A stretch of DNA of 32,941 nucleotides. Origin: Rhodospirillales bacterium. Lineage in GTDB: Bacteria > Pseudomonadota > Alphaproteobacteria > Rhodospirillales > Magnetospirillaceae. Position 1 is the stretch's first letter. The number at the start of each line of letters is the position of its first letter. A program made the translations under genes and the position numbers. The stretch spans positions 1 through 32,941 of the forward strand of contig JACMLB010000400.1 of the NCBI GenBank assembly GCA_014379805.1. The letters run 5' to 3'. Of this stretch, positions 15,723 to 22,758 are shown piece after piece. Under the pieces are notes generated by a model that saw only the letters and a program-made list of their open reading frames with translations, was not told the origin of the DNA and made no database searches.

Positions 15723-15759
15723 GGTTTCTTAAAAATACACCTAATTTGCTTCGATAAGG

Positions 15760-16440
15760 TTAAGCCCTTGACATCAATTGCAAACGCGGCCAGTCGGCAA
15801 TGACCAGACCCATGCCGCGCCGCTTGACGACCCCGTCGCGAGCCAGCTCGCCGATGGCCTGGGCCACCACCTCACGCGAGGTTCCGACCCAGGCGGCGAT
15901 TTCCTTGTGATTGGGCAGATCGGGAATGACCCACCCGTCGGTCCGGCCGCTATCGGGCTGAGCCAGCCGCACCAATTCGCCGCAAACACGTTGGGACTCG
16001 CCGGTGGTGGAGAGTTGGGTCACGCGTTGATCCAGACTTCGGATGATGCGGGTCATCCGCTCCAGCACGCGCACGCCCAACTGGGGATGCTGGTTCAGGA
16101 CCTGGATGAAAGATGGCCCGTTCAACGAAGCCAACCGCGAATCCATGGTGGCGATCACCCGGGCCGAACGCTTCATACCGTCGATAGCCGCCAACTCGCC
16201 GAAATAATTGCCGGCAACCACGTCGGCCAAGGCCACTTCACGCTCGCCATTTCCGGTCAGGATGCGCAAGGCCCCGGTGATGACGAAATAAACTTCCAGC
16301 GTGTCGCTTTCCTTGTCGAACACCTGCTGGCCGGCAGTAAAGACATGCCACGAGCAGCGCGCCTCGATGGCCGCCAGTTCATCCGGCGAAAGCCCCGAAA
16401 ACAGCGAGAAGCCTGACAAGCCCCCTTCGACCAAATCCAT
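15760..16440 (-). CDS. Crp/Fnr-family transcriptional regulator
   Basis: A 226-residue regulator. Residues 10-130 form a cyclic-nucleotide-binding fold whose phosphate cassette reads YFGELAAIDGMKRSARVIA (Glu82, Arg91, Ser92), so it may bind a cyclic nucleotide. There is no FNR cysteine cluster; only Cys29 and Cys153 are seen. Residues 150-215 are the Crp helix-turn-helix (NHKEIAAWVGTSREVVAQAIGELARDG). The ATG at 16440 is chosen because GAGG lies 6 nt upstream and the likely promoter (-10 at 16478-16483) falls inside any longer version, such as starts at 16497 or 16527. It lies upstream of flp on the same strand with an operator-like repeat between them. The target genes are unknown. Confidence 0.88.
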   Translation of the reverse strand: MDLVEGGLSGFSLFSGLSPDELAAIEARCSWHVFTAGQQVFDKESDTLEVYFVITGALRILTGNGEREVALADVVAGNYFGELAAIDGMKRSARVIATMDSRLASLNGPSFIQVLNQHPQLGVRVLERMTRIIRSLDQRVTQLSTTGESQRVCGELVRLAQPDSGRTDGWVIPDLPNHKEIAAWVGTSREVVAQAIGELARDGVVKRRGMGLVIADWPRLQLMSRA

Positions 16441-16477
16441 CTTTAACCTCGAACGCGGCGCCCATCCGCACAGATGA

Positions 16478-16530
16478 ATTATCAACCCATCGTCCATCTC
16501 TTTGCAAGACGGCGGTTTTTTTGCCATAAC
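16478..16530. promoter_or_regulatory. Divergent promoters of purB and the Crp/Fnr gene sharing one -35
   Basis: The self-palindromic TTGCAA at 16502-16507 can serve as -35 on both strands. On the + strand a 17-bp spacer leads to CATAAC (16525-16530) before purB. On the - strand an 18-bp spacer leads to GATAAT (16478-16483) before the Crp/Fnr gene. Confidence 0.45.
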
Positions 16531-16564
16531 CCCCGTTCCCGATCGCCCGCAGGTGAGGCCCCAG

Positions 16565-17899
16565 ATGATTGCTCGTTATTCCCGCCCCCAGATGACCGCC
16601 ATTTGGGAAGCCGCCAACAAGTTCAACATCTGGTTCCGCATCGAGGCACATGCCTGCGATGCCTTGGCCGAGCTGGGCGTGATCCCGCAGGACTCCGCCA
16701 AGGCCGTGTGGACCAACGGCGACAAGCCCTACACCGCCGAGCGCATCGCCCGCATCGACGCCATCGAGGCCGAGACCAAGCATGACGTCATCGCCTTCCT
16801 GACCGAGCTGTCCGAGCATATCGGCCCCCACTCGCGCTTCGTCCATCAGGGCATGACCTCGTCGGACGTGCTGGACACCTGCCTCAGCCTACAGCTGACC
16901 CAGGCCGCCGACATCCTGCTGGCCGATCTGGACGGCTTGCTGGCGGCGTTGGAAAAGCGCTCGTTCGAGTTCAAGGATTTGGCCTGCATGGGCCGCAGCC
17001 ACGGCATCCATGCCGAGCCGGTCACCATCGGCCTGAAGTTCGCCGGCTTCCATGCCGAGTTCCAGCGCGCCAAGACCCGCCTGCTGGCGGCCCGTGAAGA
17101 CATTGCCACCTGCGCCATTTCGGGCGCTGTCGGCACCTTCGCCAATATCGACCCGCGCGTGGAAGAATACGTGGCGGAAAAGCTGGGCCTGGCCCCCGAG
17201 CCCCTGTCCACCCAGGTCATCCCGCGCGACCGCCACGCCCAGTACTTCGCCACCCTGGGCACCATCGCCAGCTCCATCGAGCGCGTGGCCGTGGAAATCC
17301 GCCACATGCAGCGCACCGAAGTGCGCGAGGCCGAGGAATACTTCTCGCCCGGCCAGAAGGGCAGCTCGGCCATGCCCCACAAGCGCAACCCGGTACTGAC
17401 CGAGAACCTGACCGGCTTGGCCCGCATGGTGCGCGGCTATGTGGTTCCGGCCATGGAAAACGTCGCCCTGTGGCACGAGCGCGATATCTCGCATTCGTCC
17501 GTGGAGCGCTATATCGCCCCCGACGCCACCATCACCTTGGACTTCGCCCTGGCACGGCTGACCAACGTGGTGGACAAGCTGGTGATTTATCCCGACGCCG
17601 TTGACCGCAACCTCAACCAGTTGGGCGGTCTGGTGTTCAGCCAGCGCGTCCTGCTGTCGCTGACCCAGGCCGGCGTGTCCCGTGAGGACGCCTATCGTCT
17701 GGTTCAGCGCAACGCCATGCAGGTGTGGGACGCCGCCGGCGAGGGCAAGGATACCAAGGGCCAGTTCCTGCGCCTGTTGCAGGCCGACCCGGAAGTGACC
17801 AAGGCGCTGACTCCGGCCCAGGTCGAGGCCCTGTTCGATTTGGGCTACCACACCAAGCATGTGGACACGATCTTCAAGCGGGTGTTCGGGCGGGCGTAA
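16565..17899 (+). CDS. purB: Adenylosuccinate lyase
   Basis: A 444-residue cytosolic enzyme that splits SAICAR to AICAR and adenylosuccinate to AMP, both releasing fumarate. The superfamily signature GSSAMPHKRNP is at 266-276. Other hallmarks are the N-terminal YSRPQMTAIW, the TSSDVLDT motif at 98-105 and GRSHGIHAEP at 143-152, which carries the catalytic His. The ATG at 16565 has AGGTGAGG 6 nt upstream and matches the usual N-terminus; an upstream start would add 21 unrelated residues that cover the promoter. It ends in a strong bidirectional terminator. purC and purS lie about 2 kb downstream, so purine genes are grouped but not in one operon. Confidence 0.97.
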   Translation: MIARYSRPQMTAIWEAANKFNIWFRIEAHACDALAELGVIPQDSAKAVWTNGDKPYTAERIARIDAIEAETKHDVIAFLTELSEHIGPHSRFVHQGMTSSDVLDTCLSLQLTQAADILLADLDGLLAALEKRSFEFKDLACMGRSHGIHAEPVTIGLKFAGFHAEFQRAKTRLLAAREDIATCAISGAVGTFANIDPRVEEYVAEKLGLAPEPLSTQVIPRDRHAQYFATLGTIASSIERVAVEIRHMQRTEVREAEEYFSPGQKGSSAMPHKRNPVLTENLTGLARMVRGYVVPAMENVALWHERDISHSSVERYIAPDATITLDFALARLTNVVDKLVIYPDAVDRNLNQLGGLVFSQRVLLSLTQAGVSREDAYRLVQRNAMQVWDAAGEGKDTKGQFLRLLQADPEVTKALTPAQVEALFDLGYHTKHVDTIFKRVFGRA

Positions 17900-17910
17900 G
17901 ACAAAAAAAC

Positions 17911-17942
17911 AAAGGGCCGGGGATCGCTCCCCGGCCCTTTTG
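17911..17942. terminator. Bidirectional terminator between purB and the ATPase zeta gene
   Basis: AAAGGGCCGGGGA (17911-17923) and TCCCCGGCCCTTT (17928-17940) form a perfect 13-bp stem with a 4-nt loop. It has A-rich sequence on the left and TTTT on the right, and serves purB on the + strand and the convergent gene on the - strand. Confidence 0.92.
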
Positions 17943-17962
17943 CTTTGCTTGAAAGGCCAGCG

Positions 17963-18292
17963 CTACTTGCTGACGATTTCCTCGGTAAGCTGGCCGCGGG
18001 CAATCCCCTCCAGACGAGAGAACTCCTTCTTTACCTCGGCATCGCTCACAGCCACGCCGTTGGCTGCGAAATCGCGCATCACCTTGTGGCTGGCGTCATG
18101 GTCGGGTTCCGAGAACTCGGCATCGACCACGGTCAGCGCATAAGCCTTGGCGGAATCGCCCGAGAGCCCCAGGCGCTCAGCGGCCCACAGACCCAGCAGC
18201 TTGTCGCGGCGGATATTGACTTTAAACTGCGTTTCCTGGTCTAGCTGGTACTTCGCCTCGAACGCCTTTTCACGGCCGTCGAACGTGGTCAT
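17963..18292 (-). CDS. F1-ATPase inhibitor, zeta subunit (DUF1476)
   Basis: A 109-residue protein matching the DUF1476/zeta family along its length: MTTFDGREKAFEAKY at the start, RRDKLLGLWAAERLGLSG in the middle and a C-terminal four-helix region (ASHKVMRDFAANGVAVSDAEVKKEFSRLE). In Paracoccus and other alphaproteobacteria this subunit inserts its N-terminal helix into the F1-ATPase and blocks ATP hydrolysis, like mitochondrial IF1. It is cytosolic and acts on the membrane-bound ATP synthase, whose genes are not in this window. GGAAG lies upstream of the ATG. It converges with purB and shares its terminator. Confidence 0.92.
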   Translation of the reverse strand: MTTFDGREKAFEAKYQLDQETQFKVNIRRDKLLGLWAAERLGLSGDSAKAYALTVVDAEFSEPDHDASHKVMRDFAANGVAVSDAEVKKEFSRLEGIARGQLTEEIVSK

Positions 18293-18406
18293 GGTCGCGA
18301 CTTCCTTTTTCGCCCACTATATCAAAGTGGTTGTCGTTGGGACCCGATGCCATTGTGGCGATGGAGTTATACCGGTGGTTGGTTCGTGTAGAAAACGGAT
18401 TTTTGC

Positions 18407-19156
18407 ATGTGCACCTTAGTCATCCTTCGCCGCCCCCAGTCGAAATGGCCCGTTTTGGTTGCTGCCAACCGTGACGAAATGGCCGGGCGCCCGTGGAAAG
18501 CACCGGGCCACCACTGGCCCGACCGGCCCGAGATCGTCGCAGGCATGGACGAATTGGCCGAAGGTTCGTGGCTTGGCGTGAACCATATTGGCGTGGTCGC
18601 GGCCATTCTCAACCGGGTCGGCACTTTGGGTCCTCAAGCGGGTAAGCGCTCACGCGGGGAATTGGTGCTGGAAGCCCTGGACCACAACGACGCGGTGGAT
18701 GCCGCCGAGGCGCTGGCCCATCTGGATGGGCGCGCCTATCGCCCGTTCAACATGGTGGTTGCCGACAATCGCGACGCCTATTGGATCCGCGCCGATGGCA
18801 GCGCCAAGGTCCAGATGCGGCCCATGGCCGAAGGCCTGCACATCATCACCGCCTTGGATTTGGACGACCCCGCCAGCCCGCGCGTGGCCGCCTATGCCCC
18901 ACACTTCGCCGCCGCCGCCGTGCCCGACCCCGACGCCAGCGATTGGGCCGCATGGACCCGGCTGATGGCTGATACCGGCGCAGGCGCCGATGGCGAGGAG
19001 GTGGCCGCCATGTGCTTCACTCGCGCCGATGGGTTCGGCACCGTGTCATCCTCACTGATCGCCCTGCCGGAAATGGGCGCCGACCATCCGCCGCAATGGC
19101 TGTTCGCCCCTGGCCGGCCCGACCGCACGCCCTATGAGCCGGTCATTTTCCCATGA
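18407..19156 (+). CDS. NRDE family protein (TANGO2-like, DUF833)
   Basis: A 249-residue protein of the NRDE/TANGO2 family. The N-terminus MCTLVIL begins with the conserved Cys2, expected to become an N-terminal nucleophile in this Ntn-hydrolase-like fold, and is followed by VAANRDEM with the NRDE motif at 21-24 and RPWKAPGHHWP. The family's reaction is unknown; eukaryotic TANGO2 has been linked to heme and lipid metabolism. An ACGGA element lies 7 nt before the ATG. The TGA overlaps the ATG of the next gene by 4 bp (19153-19156), so the two are translationally coupled. Confidence 0.9.
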   Translation: MCTLVILRRPQSKWPVLVAANRDEMAGRPWKAPGHHWPDRPEIVAGMDELAEGSWLGVNHIGVVAAILNRVGTLGPQAGKRSRGELVLEALDHNDAVDAAEALAHLDGRAYRPFNMVVADNRDAYWIRADGSAKVQMRPMAEGLHIITALDLDDPASPRVAAYAPHFAAAAVPDPDASDWAAWTRLMADTGAGADGEEVAAMCFTRADGFGTVSSSLIALPEMGADHPPQWLFAPGRPDRTPYEPVIFP

Positions 19157-19782
19157 TGCGCCCCCTGCACTTCGCCCTCGCGGCGGTCGTAGTCATGACC
19201 ACAGCCTCGGCCCGCGCCGAAGACTGGCCGAGCCGCGCCGAACGGCTGGTCGCTCACAATAAGGCGCAGGCGCTCGACGCAGCCGACCCACTGACCACGC
19301 CCATGATCGTGTGCCAAGACACCGCCTGTGCACAGACCTCAGACGTGCGGTTGAGCGAGGAAGAGGCGGCCATGATCCGCACCGGCTTCGGCGACGGGGG
19401 CGCCGATGCCGAAACCGAACGGGCCATGATCGCCCATGCCATCGGCCAGTTCGAGACCTTCGTGGGCGCCCAGAACGGCACGTGGCGCGACCACGCCCGC
19501 AATTCCCATCTGAGCGAGGACGGGGACGGCCAGATGGATTGCGTGTCCGAATCCATCAACACGCGGACCTATCTGGACCGATTGGCCCAAGCCAAGCTGT
19601 TGAACCGCCACGAATTAGGCGGTTTCGTCATGCGCTATCTGGTGGTGCTGCAGCACGTGGCCGTGGAAATGATCGAACTGGACAGCGGCGATAGCTACGT
19701 CATCGACTCATGGGACGGCGAGAACGGCGACGAGCCGGTGATCCAGCCCTATATGAGCTGGCGCATGGAATTCATGGCGTGA
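19153..19782 (+). CDS. Exported protein with possible transglutaminase-like Cys-His-Asp triad
   Basis: A 209-residue protein that I could not assign to a named family. Residues 1-22 form a signal peptide ending in ARA, so it is probably periplasmic. The C-terminal half contains MDC130VSESINTRTYLDRL, then H168VAVEM and YVID185SWDGENG. This order and spacing (38 and 17 residues) match the catalytic Cys, His and Asp of transglutaminase or papain-like folds, with Cys130 starting a helix and His and Asp on adjacent strands. Cys54 and Cys59 could form a disulfide. The start overlaps the NRDE gene by ATGA; the ATG at 19156 is an alternative one codon in. The enzymatic role is inferred, not shown. 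Confidence 0.7.
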   Translation: MMRPLHFALAAVVVMTTASARAEDWPSRAERLVAHNKAQALDAADPLTTPMIVCQDTACAQTSDVRLSEEEAAMIRTGFGDGGADAETERAMIAHAIGQFETFVGAQNGTWRDHARNSHLSEDGDGQMDCVSESINTRTYLDRLAQAKLLNRHELGGFVMRYLVVLQHVAVEMIELDSGDSYVIDSWDGENGDEPVIQPYMSWRMEFMA

Positions 19783-19784
19783 CA

Positions 19785-19813
19785 TTGTCTCCCCGCCCCT
19801 TCCCTGCTATATG
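19785..19813 (+). promoter_or_regulatory. Candidate promoter of purC-purS
   Basis: TTGTCT (19785-19790), a 17-bp spacer and TATATG (19808-19813), beginning 3 bp after the preceding gene. It would give a leader of about 85 nt before the purC ATG at 19905. Confidence 0.5.
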
Positions 19814-19904
19814 AACTTAAGCGATCGACGGACGTTGACCGCATACGCCCGAGCTTTCCCCGCGCATGACGCTATCCGCGCTCCCCTATCCGGATGTTCC
19901 CCCT

Positions 19905-20669
19905 ATGGCCCGTCGCAGACAGATTTACGAAGGCAAGGCCAAGGTCCTTTTCGAAGGCCCCGAGCCGGGCACCCTGGTCCAGTACTTCAAGGACGACGCC
20001 ACCGCCTTCAATAACAAGAAAAAGGGCACCATCACCGGCAAGGGCGTCCTCAACAACCGCATCAGCGAATATCTGATGCTGAAGTTAGGCGAGATCGGCA
20101 TCCCCACCCATTTCGTGCGCCGCCTCAACATGCGTGAGCAGCTGGTGCGTGAGGTGGAGATCATCCCGCTGGAAGTGGTGGTCCGCAACATCTCCGCCGG
20201 TTCGCTGGCGCAGCGCTTCGGCCTGTCGGAAGGCACCCCGCTGCCGCGCTCCATTGTCGAATACTATTTCAAGTCCGACGCCCTGGGCGATCCCATGGTC
20301 TCGGAAGAACACATCACCGCCTTCGGCTGGGCCACCACCCAGGATCTGGACGAGTTGATGTCGCTGTCTTTGCGGGTCAACGATTTCATGACCGGCCTGT
20401 TCCTGGGCATCGGCATCCGTCTGGTGGACTTCAAGCTGGAATTCGGCCGCCTGTACAATGGCGACGACATGCAGATCGTCCTGGCCGACGAAATCAGCCC
20501 GGACAATTGCCGCCTGTGGGATTTGAAGACCGGTGAAAAGATGGACAAGGACCGCTTCCGCCGCGACCTCGGCAATGTCGAGGAAGCCTATCAGGAAGTG
20601 GCCCGCCGTCTTGGCATCCTGCCCGAAGGCGGCCCCCGGGATCTGAAAGGTCCCGCGACCATGCAATAA
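19905..20669 (+). CDS. purC: SAICAR synthase
   Basis: A 254-residue enzyme that ligates aspartate to CAIR with ATP in purine synthesis. Recognisable parts are [12 protein letters not shown] near the start (ATP-binding loop), [28 protein letters not shown] and VDFKLEFGR. The ATG at 19905 gives the N-terminus [15 protein letters not shown] and the usual length; an in-frame ATG at 19866 would add 13 residues. Neither has a clear ribosome binding site, so the choice rests on family resemblance. purS follows after 53 bp. PurC acts one step before PurB, which is encoded 2 kb upstream. Confidence 0.96.
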   Translation: MARRRQIYEGKAKVLFEGPEPGTLVQYFKDDATAFNNKKKGTITGKGVLNNRISEYLMLKLGEIGIPTHFVRRLNMREQLVREVEIIPLEVVVRNISAGSLAQRFGLSEGTPLPRSIVEYYFKSDALGDPMVSEEHITAFGWATTQDLDELMSLSLRVNDFMTGLFLGIGIRLVDFKLEFGRLYNGDDMQIVLADEISPDNCRLWDLKTGEKMDKDRFRRDLGNVEEAYQEVARRLGILPEGGPRDLKGPATMQ

Positions 20670-20700
20670 GCCGGGACCTTAAGCGTCCCGCGATCATGCA
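20650..20700 (+). repeat. Near-perfect 16-bp direct repeat across the purC-purS junction
   Basis: GTCCCGCGACCATGCA (20650-20665) and GTCCCGCGATCATGCA (20685-20700) differ at one base. The first copy runs into the end of purC. The second contains a spurious ATG (20696) in frame with purS. The segments CGGGAC (20672-20677) and GTCCCG (20685-20690) can also pair. Confidence 0.7.
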
Positions 20701-20722
20701 CTTAGAGACGAAGGAAGACGAC

Positions 20723-20965
20723 GTGAAGGCCAAGGTCCACATCACCCTCAAGAACGGCGTTCTCGACCCCCAGGGCAAGGCCGTGCAGCACGCACTGGGC
20801 TCGCTGGGCTTCGACGGCGTCACCGACGTCCGCCAGGGCAAGTTCATCGAGTTGGAACTGACGGAAACCGACAAGGCCAAGGCCAAGGAAGCGGTCGAGC
20901 AGATGTGCAAGCAGCTGCTGACCAACACCGTGATCGAGAACTACACCATCGATCTGGTTGACTAA
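20723..20965 (+). CDS. purS: PurS subunit of FGAM synthase
   Basis: An 80-residue subunit of phosphoribosylformylglycinamidine synthase, which in organisms with split PurL works as PurS-PurQ-PurL; PurS helps channel ammonia between the others. The sequence KAKVHITLKNGVLDPQGKAVQHALGSLGF is diagnostic. The GTG at 20723 is chosen over ATG 20696 because GAAGGA lies 6-7 nt upstream, the protein then begins at the conserved MKAKV, and the ATG belongs to a duplicated segment. purQ and purL are not visible downstream, where a terminator follows at once. Confidence 0.95.
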   Translation: MKAKVHITLKNGVLDPQGKAVQHALGSLGFDGVTDVRQGKFIELELTETDKAKAKEAVEQMCKQLLTNTVIENYTIDLVD

Positions 20966-20980
20966 GGTCTCCGCGGAATG

Positions 20981-21018
20981 AAAAAAGGCCGGGAAGCAGA
21001 CGCTTCCCGGCCTTTTTT
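20981..21018. terminator. Bidirectional terminator after purS
   Basis: A 17-base arm (20981-20997) starting with six A and a matching arm ending in six T (21002-21018) surround a 4-nt loop. The core stem is GGCCGGGAAGC. It terminates purS on the + strand and the FAD-linked oxidase gene on the - strand. Confidence 0.93.
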
Positions 21019-21030
21019 GTGATAAAGAAA

Positions 21031-21042
21031 GGGGGGGGGGGG
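21031..21042. repeat. Homopolymer of 12 G
   Basis: Twelve consecutive G on the + strand lie between the purS terminator and the stop codon of the FAD-linked oxidase gene (21043-21045). It is outside the coding sequence by one base. Such tracts slip easily during replication and sequencing. Confidence 0.9.
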
Positions 21043-22650
21043 CTACGCGCCCTTCAACTCAGCCGGGGCGCGGAAGGTGAAGTTGACCGGCGCAGCCATG
21101 ACCGCGTCGCGGGCACGGGTCAGACGGGTCTTCAGCTCAGCCGGCAGACGATCTTCACCACCGGCGGCGCGGGCGATTTCGACCAAAGACGGGATACCCT
21201 TTTCACCGCCGGTAATGCGGCTGCCACCACGCTCGGCGGCGTTGAGCAGTTCGTGGATCAGGGTGCGCTTAAACGCCAGCACCGCCTTGCGCGCCTCGTC
21301 CAACGCAGCATCCTGCCCTTCGGGGGCGAAGACGGTGACGCGGTGATGGGGGTCGATGCCGTGGGGCGACAGGTGGCCATAGGCCGCCAGCTCGATCTCG
21401 ATACCGGTAGGCGCCATCTCCTTGGCCAAGGCGCGGATGGCGGCGCGGTAATCGGCATAGGCGGTCAGCACATCGGAAATGGCGCCGGTATCGGCGGGCG
21501 CGGCCAGATTGATGTCGGTGGAACTGGTCCACGGCTTCATCTTGCCCTCGGGCTTGACGCGGGCCTTGGTGCGGGCCAGATCGGGGGCGCCTTCGCGGAT
21601 GGCGCGGAAGGTTTCCATCTCGGAACCCGACGAGAAGCCGATGCCGTATTCGATCATGACGCCGCCGATGGTCTCGGTCTCGGGGTCCATGAGCGAGAAC
21701 AGCACGTCGTCCACGGTCTGCTCGGACCAGCCGGTAATGCAGGCCAGCATGTCGGCGCCGGCATATTCACATGATTGCAGCAGGCCTTGGGCCTTGGTGC
21801 GCGCCGGCTCGGGGGCGTGGTTGACGAAATCTTCCAGCGAATCGCGGCTGACCAGTTCCACGCCGTTCAGCACGGTGTCGCCATTGCCCAGATGTCCACC
21901 GGCACCGGGCAGGTTCACCTGGGTCCACGGCTCCAGATAGGCCAGCAACCCAGCCACGGCATCCACGTCGGACCCCTGCACGGGCAGGACCAGACCGAAT
22001 TCCGAGGACGGCACTTCGTAGAAACGGAACTGCGCCGCCACCACCATGCCGGTCCAGCCTTGCAGGCCCTCGACCGCGTCCAGATCGTCGCCGCTCAGCA
22101 CGCGCGCTTCACCGCCATCGGCCAGCACCACCGCTTCCAGGGTGACCGAGGGCCGCATGCGCAACGGGCCCATGGCCCCAGTGGCGACCACGCCGCCCAC
22201 ATAGGCCGAGCCGATGCTGGTCAAATCCACCAGCACACGGGCGCATGGGTTGACCGCTTCGGCCAGGGCCGCATTCACCTGCGAGAATGTCAGCCCGGCA
22301 CCGACGGCGATCAGGCCGTTGGCGGCGTCGATGGCGACTTGATGGGTCAGCAATTGCTCGGGCGGGGTGCAGCCGTCCACCACTTCCGCCACTAAGGCGC
22401 CCTTGGGCCGGATGGCGACCACGCCGTTGAAGCCGGCGACGCCGTCCTTGGCGTATTCGAACGAGCCGATGGCGCTGGTCAGGCCGCCGGTGGGCATGAC
22501 GGCATAGCCCGCTGCGACCGCCTGCGCGACTGCGCCGCAGATGTCGGCAGTGACCAATACCAGCGCATCCAACGCGCGGCCGCCGTCATCGGCAAGCTCG
22601 GCGCGGGGAAGGCTGGCGAAATCGACGGGGGACGCGGTAACCGAAGTCAT
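21043..22650 (-). CDS. FAD-binding (PCMH-type) oxidoreductase
   Basis: A 535-residue flavoprotein of the FAD-linked oxidase group that includes glycolate and D-lactate dehydrogenases. Residues about 25-230 are the PCMH FAD-binding domain: LVLVTADICGAVAQAVAAGYAVMPTGG, then VAIDAANGLIAVGAGLTFSQVNAAL and DLTSIGSAYVGGVVATGAMG. The C-terminal part is a substrate domain of unclear specificity (PHGIDPHHRVTVFAP). The ATG at 22650 is preferred; one at 22698 would add 16 residues with no ribosome binding site. The substrate is unknown, although similarity in layout to GlcD-type enzymes suggests a 2-hydroxy acid. It lies 108 bp after the DUF445 gene. Confidence 0.78.
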   Translation of the reverse strand: MTSVTASPVDFASLPRAELADDGGRALDALVLVTADICGAVAQAVAAGYAVMPTGGLTSAIGSFEYAKDGVAGFNGVVAIRPKGALVAEVVDGCTPPEQLLTHQVAIDAANGLIAVGAGLTFSQVNAALAEAVNPCARVLVDLTSIGSAYVGGVVATGAMGPLRMRPSVTLEAVVLADGGEARVLSGDDLDAVEGLQGWTGMVVAAQFRFYEVPSSEFGLVLPVQGSDVDAVAGLLAYLEPWTQVNLPGAGGHLGNGDTVLNGVELVSRDSLEDFVNHAPEPARTKAQGLLQSCEYAGADMLACITGWSEQTVDDVLFSLMDPETETIGGVMIEYGIGFSSGSEMETFRAIREGAPDLARTKARVKPEGKMKPWTSSTDINLAAPADTGAISDVLTAYADYRAAIRALAKEMAPTGIEIELAAYGHLSPHGIDPHHRVTVFAPEGQDAALDEARKAVLAFKRTLIHELLNAAERGGSRITGGEKGIPSLVEIARAAGGEDRLPAELKTRLTRARDAVMAAPVNFTFRAPAELKGA

Positions 22651-22758
22651 GGTCCAACGGGTCTTTGAGCCAGGGGCCGAAAACGAGGCGCGGACCATAC
22701 CATTATCGGTGCGAGGGAATAAACATTTCCGTACGCATGGCCCTGCGGCAGAAAAATA

